Source of the DNA: Kudoa neothunni
Lineage: Eukaryota > Cnidaria
Direction: 5' to 3'
Assembly (NCBI GenBank): GCA_964304625.1
Contig: OZ199838.1
Location: 372,001 to 436,000 of the forward strand
DNA: 64,000 bases
Shown: piece by piece, positions 12,766-25,529 of the stretch
Layout of the letters: every line of letters starts with the position of its first letter
Numbering within the stretch: the first letter of the stretch is position 1
Program-made: the position numbers and the translations under genes
The notes under the pieces: model-generated
The model's input: only the letters and a program-made list of their open reading frames with translations
Database searches by the model: none
What the model was told of the DNA's origin: nothing

Positions 12766-14591
12766 TATTTTATTTTTCATTTATAGGATGCCAGTAGGAG
12801 TCAAGATAATGAATATTTTAAAACATGATATAATGACAGTTTTTGGGTAATTAGATTGGAGACTTTCATAATAATAAGTAATATTGTACTGTCTGGCAAT
12901 AGGTATAGTTATTGGAGTTTTTTGACATTAAATATTGACTTAATGAAATAAAAAACAAGAAGTACCCGAAAAAGTGCGTGAAATTGATAAATCACGGATG
13001 TTTGGTTCCACTATTTGGCAACTTTTTAAAATAATTTTTATAAAAATTTGGATTGAAATATAATAAAAAATATATTATATAAACAATAACTAATCAATAT
13101 TCTAAATAAATAGATTTTTAAAAAGTGCGTGAAATTGGCTACCTACTGTATTTGTGTAGTTACATTTTGATTTATTTTTAAAGCATGTTGACCAAAAAAC
13201 GTCGTGGGGCTCAAAAGTCCCCAAAATTCTTTAGAGGATAATTTTTTTCATACATTTAATTTTTATTCGCTCGGCTTAAGATTTTCAAAGAATGATCCTT
13301 ATTGAAAGTTAGGAGATTAGATAGAATTTTGCGAATTTTTGATTATTACATACATAATACTGGGGAAATTAATTTTAATTTGGGATCCAAAAGATCTCAA
13401 AATCACTAGAGGGTTAATAAAATTTAGCCCAATAAATATTTAATTTGTTAATTTGATGAATATATAAAATTGAACATCTGAAAACAGTATATTCAAAAGT
13501 AAAATTAGTAGTTCATAATCATGGCGTCGGGTCGAGTACTGTTCATTTTACTACCAAAAAAGATAAAAAATTTCCCGGAAAAATATTTTGCAGTAATATC
13601 TAATATTATAGTTAAAAATTTAATTAAAAAATTAAAGTAAAATGTATTATCTTAATTCTAAATATAATTCCACGAAACATGTAATAAAAATGGATGAAAA
13701 CCATGGAAACAATCTTTTCATCAATAATCGTTTGCATTACAAAAAATAAGACATTGAATAGAATTAATCATATTCTCTCAAACTTTCGTCTTTTCCCTTA
13801 GTTTAGCATAAATCCATAAATTATTGCTTTTATCGATGAATGAATCATCAGAATTAATTATCTCTTTATCATTTAAATAGCATAATAGCTCATTTATTTC
13901 AATAATATATAATCTGAGACATATTTTTCGTTAATATCAGGGCTTTTGTCTCTTTATTGCATAAAAACCCCTTATCGCTTTGACAATTAAAAATTATGGC
14001 GCGCGCACGTGCCACCCAAAAATTTCGAACTTTGGCACATAATAATTAACCGTTTGATTTTAAATTGGAAAAATATTTTATCAATTTTTTTAAAATATTA
14101 AAAAAACTGTGGTCCAAACCAAACCCAGGATAACGTTGAAGGTGTTTTTGTTATAAAAATTATTACGATAATCACGAAATAATTTTATTTTCTCGTAGAT
14201 AAACATATTTTACATAAATGTAAATAATTTGGATCCTGTAAATTATTATGCGCTTAGGAAAATTATTGAAGAATTTAATTAATCTGATCAATTTCCTTAA
14301 AACATTTTTATAAGTTTTTTATTGTCCAAATTAATTTAATTCCCTATCATATGAAAATTAAACATTTCACGATTATCACTAACGAAACAAAAGAGTTAAA
14401 TTTTAATTGTTAATTAGTTTTTGTGTCTGAAATTTTTGTATATTTCTTTTGTGCAATATATTCCTTAGTTGTTAATTAATACCGCGTGATCTGGTTAAAA
14501 AATTTGACTAATTTAGCTAGTAATTTTTTTTTCCATAACAAACTGAAAAATTCTCTATATATTCGAACTAAAATTTTATCCGTTGAAGATC
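12766..14591. other. Gene-free stretch with a short repeated motif
   Basis: No coding signal. The 18-mer AAAAAGTGCGTGAAATTG occurs at about 12974-12991 and again at 13121-13138 in direct orientation. These could be subterminal repeats of an unrecognised short transposon. A GC-richer patch (GGCGCGCGCACGTGCCACCC) lies near 13999-14018. Confidence 0.3.
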
Positions 14592-14599
14592 TTAAAAAC

Positions 14600-15124
14600 A
14601 AGGGGTCGGCAATCTAAACCCACCATACATTGAATGACAGAAATTTTTCTTAATATCGAAAATAAACAAATTATTTTTAGGTTTTTTCTAGATCGTTATT
14701 CTAAATGTTAATATGTTGTCGATATAAACATTTTAACCAACTAATATTTATTTTCATTAAATAGGAAAACCAGAATAAATATAATTGTTAAAATAACGTT
14801 ATAATTATTTCCATATAAGTACAAAATATTTTTAAAAGACATTTAGATACATCTCATGTTATTCGACATAGTTCAATAAATCGTTCATTCACAAGTTTAG
14901 CACGAGTTGATTACATTGGAAGTGAAAATTATCAGAATATAATACTATTAATTTGACTTATTTTTCTACTTTAAAAGACATTTATAAATTATTATTTATA
15001 TATTTAAACCTGAAATAAGAACTACGAATAATTTAAAATTTTTATGGATTAATTTTAATAATGCCCGCATTAGAGTTAAGGTATGTCTGTTCGGCCCGTC
15101 ACCAAAAAAGGTTTCCGACCCCTG
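14600..15124. mobile_element. hAT-type MITE (525 bp) with 8-bp target duplication
   Basis: Left end AAGGGGTCGGCAAT and right end (reverse complement) CAGGGGTCGGAAACC are hAT-type terminal inverted repeats. They are flanked by TTAAAAAC at 14592-14599 and TTATAAAC at 15125-15132, an 8-bp target duplication with one mismatch. No ORF inside. The family is the common 'CAGGGGTCGGCAA' group of non-autonomous hAT elements. Confidence 0.8.
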
Positions 15125-15132
15125 TTATAAAC

Positions 15133-15589
15133 GATAAAAAAATCTAAAAATTGACAAACACATTTTAATTTTCTGAAATTTAATATCAATTAATCCCATT
15201 TGGTTGTGTGTGAAATCTACAATGGATGCCGAAATCGGTACTTTGATTCTTGAGGCTTATATGCCTCGCATATGCCAGCATCGCATTTCTTTTGGAAATA
15301 TAAAATAAATTAAGATTTAAATTATAATTTACAGCGGAATTTATTTATTAATTTAATAATTTCTGAGAAAATAAGCTAACTTTTGTCGCTACAATTACTT
15401 ACTAAAAGATAGTCTCATTGTGTGGACAATAGAAAACTACTTGTGTATATATTTAATGGATAAATGCGCTGCAAGATAAAAATTAATGGATTTAGTATCT
15501 TTACTATTTTAACTTAGATATATTAATTTGGATTATTTCCCATTATACATAATACATTTTTAAGATGATTAATATATCAAATTTATTTC
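15133..15589. other. Intergenic, nothing recognised
   Basis: AT-rich sequence between the MITE and duplication unit B. No ORF, RNA gene or clear repeat. Confidence 0.4.
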
Positions 15590-15760
15590 AATGAATAAAA
15601 ATTAAGAAGTGATACGCATAATAAATGTTGTTAAGATTTTATATATTTTTAGAAAAAAATAAATCTAAGTTCAATATGAAAAGATACTAAAAGTTATCTA
15701 TTATAATAATTTTATAATAATATTGGTAACTGATGTAATGGATGATGAATATATCAGTTT

Positions 15761-18700
15761 TTATAGATCGTAAGAAATTTCCTTAGAATTCTTTCTGTAA
15801 ACAGCTACACCTATCACAACCAAAAGTGAAGCCACGATGGGTATCATTGCATATAATCTAAGAAAGCTTATCTACAACAAATATGTATATTCTATTACAT
15901 GTAACTTCCAACAGACCTATCTAATGTCAAACATGAAAATATAAATGTAAATTACGAATAACTATTCTTTGCAGCATCAAAATTGTGATTTTCTTTACCA
16001 TCTACAATGTTTCTTTTTTATCAGATCATTAAATTAAAATAATTTTACTAAATATAACCTTATAAATATAACATGAAAATTGTTTTTACCCTTTCTCAAC
16101 CTTTTCTACTACTTTTTGAACAATATCATCTACTACAATGTTTGCATACTCACTCCTAATGTTTTCTCCCCCTATAAATTTTTTATTCCACAAGGATTTT
16201 TTATTTAATTTACTAGAGAAATCATTTTAATTATATATTAAATAATTGGAATTTAATTACCCTTTCATTTGACCTATTCTTGAGTCTTCGCAAAATATAT
16301 TATTAGAAAATAAGGATTATTTAATAATTTAAACAAAATATATATACACTGAATACTATATTTGTTATAGAGTGAGTAATCCTTTGCTTTTAACTTCAAA
16401 ATGTAATCTTTTTCCCTCGACAAATTATTGATGCTAACTGTACATTTATTGGCAGAGCATTCTTCGTCATCATTACACCATGTAACAATTTTTCCCTCCT
16501 GATTGTCTCCGATTTTTTCCTGAATCATAAACGGACATTTTGAATTGTCATCTTTTCCTTTGAAATCCACTTTAATTGTCAAGTCACTATCTCCATTCAA
16601 CGAATGCTTAAGTGAAATAGTACCATTTACTAAAAAAAATAATTAAACATAAGCTTATTGATTTTGAGTACTTGTTTCAATGGAATACTCCTTTTGTTGT
16701 TTTCCATCAGATGGTTCTACGGTTATGTTGTAAGTCACTCCTAATTCGAGGTTAACAATTTTGAACCTAGCATCACATCTATTCTGGCATGCTCCCATTG
16801 CATCACACGTAGCCATATATTTTGAATCTGAGGCTCCACTTTTTTTAACATAAATTCTACAGACCGGCAAATAAGTTTCGGTTCCAAATGGTGTTATTGT
16901 AACCGTAGAACCCTTTTTGATTGGATCAGAATTATTCGCGGTTAAAGTTACTCCCTCAGCTAAATGCGCTATTAATATATGGCCGTTTAATTTTCCGTTA
17001 CCTGTTCGGAATGTTGTTTTCTTTGTATACCCGTTGATCCCGATGTTGGTTACCGTTACAGAGATTACATAAGTTGTGCCGGCGAGAAGCCTCTTAATAG
17101 GGTATGACTCTTTACAGCTAGTGTCGCATTGATTATTATTACTACAAATAGCCCTTGCTTCAGTCGAAAAAGTATTTGCAAGACGTATTGTAATCGTACA
17201 CACTGAAGCAGGGATCCCTGTTTTCATAACTTTATAAACGTTAAGTCCGGTAAGGTTGACCTCCGTATCCTTAATGTCTGTTAAAATTATGCCCTTGTCA
17301 TTTCCTATAACACATTATTTTCAAAGTTGAGTCTAAAATTACTTTTAAAGTATTGTTTGAATCCAACGGTATCAAACCTTCGTTTTACAATTATTCCAAC
17401 TTTATCACCTTCTTCCGTCAACTTGATGATACCATCTTGACAAAGCTGAAAGCACTCTTTGTTCTCCCCAGTACAACCATTCAAAACAGTACTCTGTTGA
17501 TTTTGATTATGTTCATCTACCTTAAATACTTTGATATGACAAATCTCGCCATTGTATGGACCAGGAGAGAATTTTATCTGAAGTTTTCTAGTGCTACCCT
17601 CAACGCCTGAAACAGAGTAAATGATCTCAGATTTTAGAGGGGACTCAGAATTCAAATAAGTATTATCAATGTAATATAATATGTCAGGCCATAACAGTGT
17701 TGAACTGATATTATAATAACTTATGTGTCTATCAATTGAGAGAGCAACAGATTTATCTTGTGGAGCCTCAGAATTGGCTTCGATTTTTAAGTTGGCCTTT
17801 TGTGTGCTGCTGTGTTTATCATCGTTTCCATCATATTGTATATTCCAATCAGTCATTGAGTTTGATTTGTAAGTGAAGTTAACTTTGCCGTCAGCATACG
17901 ATATTGCATAAGTGTTATTTTGTATGTTGTCTATAAAAAATATCGTTGAAAATTATATTATATAAATATTAGTATTTTTAATTACTCGTTATTATTGGGA
18001 ACACTTGCATTTTTTTACATCTTTTGGCTTCTGCGTTATCTATGCCATAACAAACGGATATATATCGATCAACTTTGGAATTAATATATCCGACATTAAG
18101 ATCACTTTTGGTGCATTCCACCAAACAATTACCTTCATCTTCTTCTGTACAGAGTTGTGGCTTTATAAATTCAGTTCCTGCTAAATTAGCAATTTTTATC
18201 ACACACTTCTTTGCGGAGAAATCTTTCAATGTAACTAAAAATTTCTCAGTTTCTGTACCCAAAGATTTCATTAACTTTTGTTCAAGTTTTCCACTTCGAG
18301 TAAAAGCTATAAATGTATGTAAATTTAAACTTCTTTGTAAATTTTACCAGGTATCGATAACTTGAATGGAGATGATTTTTTGTCCGCATAAACCATTAGC
18401 CTGTAGTTGTATTTATTATCGTATATATCATCAAATTCAATGTTATCACATTTTTTAACATCATCAATATTACAACCAATGCAAGACTTTATTATTGTCG
18501 TGGGTGAAGCTATTTGAAGATAATGAAAATAATATGATACGATTACCTGTGTCTGTATCATGTTTATATAACTGGTAGTAACAATTTGTATCGCTTGCGT
18601 TTTCCCAAGACTTTTTCGTTTGTATTACGAGCTTATTCTTCTTGGAATTATTTGAAATTACAAATTCAATTGTCTCGCCACCTGTTTATTATTATTTGAC

Positions 18701-21700
18701 TCATTAAATATATAAATAATGAATGTTACTTGTTTCTTTATTTGCAATAATTTGAATATTATAACTACCACTGGGAACAACTTTGAGAGTATAAGTTGTG
18801 TGGGAGTTGAGTCCAATGATGTCGAACGGTGCTTTGCACGATTTTACACACAACTCGTTTTTTGAACAAATTGCTGGATAATAGAATTTATCATTCTCTT
18901 TTATGTAGATTTTACAAATATTTGTTGATGTTGTAGAGTTTTCAGTGATTGTGATTCCATTCGCACTGGTATCGACTGAAGTATCCTGAATGGAAAGTTT
19001 GTTGTCTTGAGCTGAAAATATATTTAAAACCCGTTTAATTTCATAAAATACTTATTTTATGGAAAAAATATTTTCTTAGTATGTAATTATGTATTCCCGT
19101 TATGGTTACCATAATATCATTATGTAAATGAGTTGGATCGGGAGTAATTTTAACTTCCCCAAAGCTACAATCGGGTGATGAACTACTCACATCTTCCCTC
19201 CCAACTTCAGTAACTAATGGAGCGTATGTGTTCCAAAATTTTAATGAGCATGAAGCAGCTAAATTGATAACTTCTACGTCATCTTCATTTTTATTTTTTC
19301 CAGAAAGGTTAATTTGAATTTTTTTATCTACTGTTTTCACAGAAACATCATTTCCATGTTTCACTAAAAAATTTTATCTTATATATTAAATATACCTAAA
19401 TCATACATATATATATATTATTTTGATAACCGATAGTAGGTTTCATTCCTAGTTTTAGGACCCTTATTTTAACGGCCTTTACATTCGTGTGCACATTTCC
19501 AAATGTATAGCTGTTGCACAAACTGAAGAAACAATTTTCTTTATTATCACATTGACTCGAAAAAAAGCTGTTTGGATTTGCTGCCGTGGCGTCTAGCCAT
19601 TCGAATGTGCACATTTCAGATGGCTCTGGGTTAACCAATTGAACTGTGAATGCATTGTTTTTTTCATCAATTTTTAGTTCATAATAAAATCTACTAAAAA
19701 CAGGAGCTTGTGTTTTAACGAATGTATTGTCGTAGAAATAGTGAAAGTCAAAATATTCCGGACAGCTTATGTAATAGTCGTTGACTAACTCATCGAATCG
19801 AATCGAATAACTTCCAAAATCACATGCGGGGGTTCCAGATGATGTTTCCTTTACAAATCCTTGCTCATCTGCATCCTTATATGATTTGCATGATAATGAA
19901 CATTTGTTTAAACCCAATTTTATATTGTCATCTTCTAATTCAACTTTGTGAGTAAGTTCTTTGAAATGATCTTGAAAAAATGATTAAAGTTATAATGAAA
20001 TTGTATATTACCTATGTAATATGAATAGACCTTCCCTACATTAAAAGTGACAGTTTTTTTCACTTGTTCCGGCGTCTTTTTTGATTCAGATTTTTGAGAT
20101 AGTGGAGTTGACGGTGAGGGACCTTTACTTATTTCCCCTGCGTCACCTTTTTCTCCTGCAAGTAACTCTCTCCCATTTGTTTGCGATTTTGCAATAATTT
20201 CTTTATTAATACCCGATTTTCCCGGATTATTTCTGGGGGTATTTTCAGTGTGTGAATAAGTGACCGAAATATAATTTAATCCATCCTGACTAATGGGATC
20301 AATTTCGAATTCTGTTGAAAGGTCGGCGCATTGTTTTGGCGTTTCCCCACTGATTATATCATCGGAATAACCCAAAAGGTCATTCTTAGATTTTTTGATT
20401 GTACATTGCTTGCTGCTCTTACTAATTAGCTCATTATCTATGAATTTTACCTTGTGCTTTCGTGTAGATTTATCGTAATAAAGCACCATTTTCTGATCAC
20501 CTTCATCGATACCACCTATAAATAAAAAGTTAATATTTCTACAAACGAACAATTACATTCTAGGCTGTCTTCTTTTGGTTTAGAGTAATCTACATTTATA
20601 GCTACTAGTGTATATGTAACTTCACAGTTGAGAGAATTCCATGAGAAATCTATGGCATTAGATCCACTCGTTACGACAGGTTTGCAACCGCCATTCAAAC
20701 AATCCCGAATAATTTTGTTAGATCCTTGTTCCAGTAGAACGTATTCCCAAGATGCTCCTGAACTTTCGGCTGAAGTAACTCCCAATGTCATTTTTGTTTT
20801 CTTATCCTGATCCTCTTTTGACATGTTCATTGTTATATCGGTTCCAGAAGCTGTTTAAATTCATTATTATTGGAATAATAAAAATAAATTACTCAACATC
20901 GCAGTGCTTTTAACGCAGTTATATCCAATCGGACAAACAATTATTTTATAGCTTGTTTTAGGATCAAGATTTATTACAGTGAACTCGCCAATACAAGGAC
21001 CGGAACAAAATTTTTTAGTTCTATCTTTCTCACATGTAGCAGGATATATCGGTGTATCGTTTTCAGAAAATGCATAATAGAGATCACATTTTGCGTCATC
21101 ACCTCTTTCATCGGAAAATAAATTAGATAAACTTAAAGTTAGTTTATTATGTTGACTCGAAGTAGTGCCTGGCGTAATATTTCCACTATTTGCTAAGTTA
21201 TCCCCTATTTGAAGTTATAAGTATAGAATTAATATTTATCGCTACCTTTAGTTTTGAAATAAAAATACCGATGATAACAATTTACTTCAGGAGAATCTAA
21301 TGTTTTAAGTCCTTTTATTTTAACTTTTAAAATGTATTCTGTTTGTGGTACAAGCGAACTCAAAGTTATTTGTTGAAACCTGCTACATTCTCCGTTACAA
21401 TGAAGATTTTCCCAATTATCTTTAATTCCCAGATTTTTCTTTATTATTTTAATTTCTGCAATAGATGTTCCAACTTCAGTTTGATCTACGCCTTCATTTT
21501 TATTTAGATTACTTAAATCTACAGATGGCCCATTCTCTCCAGTTACAGTAATAATGGGTTGATCGTCACCGACTATAAAATCGATGAGATACATTGTATA
21601 AATTACAATTTACATGTTATAGTTTGAATAAACTCTTTTGATGTTATCTTGTCAATTGGTTTTACAAGTACTTGGGCGAACTTGAAATCTGTCTCATGAT

Positions 21701-22661
21701 ATAAGGTTGCCTTGTAGCAAGGCTGAAGACAGGGCCCAGCTCTATTCATATCTGAGCAATTAGATGAAAAATGAGAGTCATTAATATCTTTAATTCCAAA
21801 ATAGCAAATTTGCGAAGGTTTTGGATTTTGTAGAGTAATCGTATAATATTTATTAACGCTGTTATCTTTTGACCCTGATGCAATAAACCAATCCTCATTA
21901 AGGTTTTTTGGGCTCAATAAAATTTCTGGCGTCTTTTGACCGACTTCAATCACATACGTAGGTTGATATGATTTAGAAGGTAGTGTAATAGATTTGGCTG
22001 TATAAAATTCAGACAACGATTCTTGTTTTTGTTCTGGAGCAGAACCTTTGATTGTTAATTCACTGTTTTGTTTACTTTGAACTGAAACACTGAATATATT
22101 ATTTTCTTTAGTTGCTGCCAACGAACTTTTTATGTAAAGATCTATTTTATGATAATAAAGTATTAGAATATACGTTATTATACTTTTTATAGGAAAAACT
22201 CTCTTGATAAGGCATTTTTTTACATCATCATCATCATCATCATCCTTACCTTGACACCATTTTATAAATTTAATGGTTTTAAACTCTGCATCTTTGAACT
22301 TTAATTCGACTTTTTGACATTTATAAATACACATCTTTGAAGGTTGATCTATTTGGGAACAGTTTACGCTATTAGATCCTGTGGAGACGATGTTTATTGC
22401 TTCCCTAGTATATCCATAGTATTGGAGGGCACAGTGTCTGATGCTATTTTCAATATTGTATCCAGAAAGTGAAATAAGATATTCATTTTTTCCGTGTGGA
22501 AAATTCACTTTCATTATATTATTATCAATGTTATCAGAGATCACATTTTTCGCACATAACACTAATAACGATTAATCTATATAATCTCAATGAAAATTAC
22601 AAGTTATAATGACGAGATAGATTGTATAATCATATCGCCCCAAGGACAATATCGTCATCAT
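15761..22661 (-). CDS. Paralogue B: large modular type I membrane protein, intact (19 exons, 1,952 aa)
   Basis: Function unknown; architecture suggests a surface receptor or adhesin. Exons (minus): 22601-22661, 22184-22561, 21614-22141, 21246-21572, 20893-21204, 20557-20850, 20012-20515, 19407-19970, 19052-19363, 18730-19011, 18547-18681, 18348-18509, 17986-18306, 17343-17930, 17002-17304, 16672-16959, 16350-16629, 16090-16212, 15761-15857. The total is divisible by three with no internal stop. The first 16 introns are 37-55 bp and all phase 1; the last two are phase 2, 137 and 232 bp. Exon 1 gives a signal peptide core (TIYLVIITLLCA). Exons 2-17 encode about 15 modules resembling FN3/Ig strands; ten show C-x(15-23)-C-x(5-9)-C-x(3-4)-C followed by a hydrophobic strand and 'Y-x-(I/V/L)-x-V'. 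Exon 19 encodes the transmembrane helix and an 11-residue tail. The final codons of exon 2 are in a different frame from A and C, but the downstream AG at 22142-22143 restores frame. FN3 assignment is by pattern only. Confidence 0.85.
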
Positions 22662-22772
22662 CTTACTATTTTTGAATAAACAAAAAACGTTTTATTTAAA
22701 TTTGTATCGATATGAATAGAGGATTCAACTTGCTAATTATTCATACGTCAAATTCAATTAAAAAATTACCAA

Positions 22773-22808
22773 CTTCGATCTTACGAAAAGATAATAACTA
22801 TTCAAATT
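22773..22808. promoter_or_regulatory. Conserved upstream block, copy B
   Basis: Counterpart of 9695-9730, about 115 bp upstream of the start of paralogue B. It contains TCGATCTTACGAAAAGATAA with the ATCTT/AAGAT inverted pair. Confidence 0.35.
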
Positions 22809-23540
22809 TGATAAAATTTTATGTGAATAGAAAATCATCTTTTCGAGTATTATTAATTGTTTCCGATGCCACAACTATCACGTTCTTCATTCACTCGAAC
22901 GATTTTTGTATAATATACAGGAAATATTATTTTAATATTATATTATAAATCGTATATAATTTTTTGTTAAAATTTCATATCACCGATTTGAAATTATTCA
23001 ACAACCATAATGAAAAGAAACTATCAATTGTATGATTGATAAAATATAGGCTGAGATTATTCACATAATAAAATTTAATCCTAAATAAAACACACGCACT
23101 GGGAAGTTTTATTTAAGCAACTATTACTCACAAACTGTACACAGATTTAATTGAATATAGTCAAAACTAGTGACGTCAGCATATTATTTATCATGCCAAT
23201 GTCCATTTTCTTAATTTTAGAATAATCGTTAATACTATTTTTTAGTTATCATGTTGTAAGATTGAGTTTCACACGGTTAAATTAAAATTTCATTTATACT
23301 ATTCAATAATGCCTAGTTTAAAAAATACTATTCATATTTTCTAAGAATATGATTAAATACAACAATTTTTAAGTTATTTTATAGATTCTCATATGAAATA
23401 TTGTGCTGAAATAAAGAAATTATGCTATCATTTACATATAAAGTTAGGGGCCATTATTATTTGACGTTATTATTAAAAGTTATTCATTTAAATTGCGTAT
23501 TTAATATACTAAAATTTTCAAATTAAATATTTTTTATGTA

Positions 23541-23743
23541 TGTCATAATCCGAGAATCACGATCCCTCACAATAAAGAGGGAAGTCGTTCCCGGGTGGGC
23601 GACCGGTGGAGACCGAGGCGGGGCCCACGCTACAGGGAGATATACATAGACACGACTAAACTGGGAGGAATACCATCACTACCTTTAGTCAGTTTTATTC
23701 CAGTTCTCTTTCTTTTGCGCGGCCTTAATCCTAAACTATAACA
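23541..23743. mobile_element. Solo LTR (203 bp) with 5-bp target duplication
   Basis: The segment starts TGTCATAATCC, ends AACTATAACA, and is flanked on both sides by ATGTA (23536-23540 and 23744-23748). It is GC-richer than its surroundings and contains AATAAAG. The TG...CA ends with a 5-bp duplication fit a solo LTR of a retrovirus-like element. It is a fossil. It is absent from the matching place in unit A, so it inserted after the A/B duplication. Confidence 0.8.
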
Positions 23744-24445
23744 ATGTACATTAAGCAAAAATATATATAACTCCTGAATTTTTTAACATAAAATATTGAA
23801 TACAAAAAGTTTAACGTTTACGAACATTTGTTATCTGTTTCATTTAAAAAAATATTTTTCATAAAAAAAACAAATTTACGTGATTTTATAATATTATTGT
23901 GATAATTCTAAATAAATTTCATTTTTTAAACTTATTTTAAGTAAAATTAGTAATAATGTATTAACTGCCAAGATGACGATATTTATGAAAAATTATGCCT
24001 CGCAAATTAATACTAATTTACAATATATATTTTAATTCATTATAATTTAATTAAAATTTTTAAAAGAGGACTAATTTCAAATATGGAAATTCAGAGAACT
24101 AGATATACTCATTTAATCTAATGAATCTAATTATTTTACATCATTTTTATTACTCATTTTAATATTAAATATTGAAGGAAATAATAAATCCATTACTCAT
24201 ATTTTTAAACTTATTCACACGTATTTAGGGATGAAAATATAGAATGGTAATTCATTCGATAAAAAAGCACGAGTGAACATATAATAACACAAGATAAATA
24301 ATTTAAAATAAAAAATGTCTTATTTCTAGAAAAGTATTGTTAAATAATTATGTTTTTGATCCCATAGTTATTCAAAAACATTCATCTTGAAAGTATTAAA
24401 TTAAATTTTTATCTAAAACTTATTCTCTTATTCCAATAATTTTTT

Positions 24446-25109
24446 TATAGTGGACCTCAGCAAGCATCTATTTCGTTACTGTTTTCCCAACAGATTTTTT
24501 GGAGTGGCTGATTGCGATATGTCGTTACATCAATGATCTCGAATAATTGCAGGATTCCTATCCGTTTCCGTACGAAAAAGAACTGGGATTGATTTTGTTT
24601 TGGATGATTTGAATTAGAGTTTCCATATCTCCTTGTTTGTAAAAATAATAACCGAACCTCAACCTCATTCAAGGATCTCTCACTTCTACTTGGTACAGTG
24701 ATAACCCGAATATCCCGGGTCCATCAGTAAGGTTCTCGGATCTTTCCCTCTGATGCTGATTACGTTTTATAAAATTATGCAAACAAATCATCAGTTAGTA
24801 AGAGACGTTTCCTCACCAAAAAGACTATATCCGCTTTCATTCATATTCTCCGTAGAAATGTCATAAAATTTATAATATTTAATCGTTTCGTATCAAAATT
24901 ATAATTACTAGACTCAATTCTCGTGAGGCGAAATTCTGCCTAACTTTCCTTGTTGACTGCGATAGGTTGGAATAACATAGAAAAAAACAATTTTTTGTGG
25001 CAAACTAACATAATTACATAAAATAAATGGCTGATTCGGACTTTAGGCACGTCTTATACTTTGTTAATCCCAATAATAATATTTAACTAATTCGAGATTA
25101 GTATTAATT
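24446..25109. other. Boundary region between unit B and the Merlin/Gypsy cluster
   Basis: Similarity to unit A stops at about 24.44 kb. The next 650 bases hold a minus-strand open frame at 24457-24672 without recognisable motifs. Nothing else can be supported. Confidence 0.3.
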
Positions 25110-25525
25110 ATGAAGGTAAAAGTTAGTCTGCCACCTGTGGAAAGCAATCTTATAAGTGATATAAATGTTTCTTTTATCGATTCTTTAAATCTGAATCAGA
25201 GATGTGCCATAGATTTCTTAAGGTACATTGGTCTGATTATCAATAAAGATACCGTGTGTTGTGATTTACATATGAGACTTATAAGACGAAAAAGAGCCAT
25301 TTATGGTTATGTGTACTATAGTAGCGCTTGCGAGAAATACGTATCGGTACGAAGAAGATCATTATTTGAACACGGTCATCTCGAATTTTACCAAATATTG
25401 ATATTAATATATTATTATTCGAATGATATTGGTAAACAGATTTTCTGGAAAAAGAAGTCAAAATCTTGTTGAAAAATAGTCGTTGATTGGAGGAACTTAT
25501 TACGCGACGTTTACTTCAATTTTGT
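25110..25525 (+). pseudogene. Merlin (IS1016/ISXO2-like) transposase, N-terminal part
   Basis: The frame contains CCDLHMRLIRRKRAIYGYVY, then SVRRRSLFEHGHLEFYQIL and KIVVDWRNLLRDV. This matches the start of a Merlin/IS1595-type transposase: a degenerate zinc-binding head, the 'R-x-G-S-x-F-E-x-S-x-L' helix and the 'V-D-W-x-N-x-x-R-E-V' helix. An in-frame stop at 25470-25472 falls before the last block. The catalytic half lies 5.4 kb away at 30840-31369 on the same strand, with other transposons in between. Confidence 0.6.
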
Positions 25526-25529
25526 ACTT

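Larger units (their letters stand above)
15590..24445 (-). repeat. Segmental duplication unit B
   Basis: Second copy of the unit that carries a paralogue plus flanks. It aligns with 2461-11115. Relative to units A and C it lacks about 45 bp just past the stop codon, and it has gained a 203-bp solo LTR in the 5' flank. Similarity to unit A fades at about 24.44 kb. Confidence 0.75.

Noticed and set aside
17305-17342. A 6-9 bp 'micro-intron' (GTGTTATAG) at the exon 14/15 border
   Set aside because: It does not restore the frame. A 38-bp GT-AG intron with the donor at AAAA|GTAATT does, in all three copies.
22220-22250. Run of Asp codons (TCA repeats on the plus strand) in exon 2 of paralogue B as a trinucleotide expansion
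   Set aside because: Only about seven units, in frame, and the other copies show a shorter Asn/Asp stretch; ordinary length variation.
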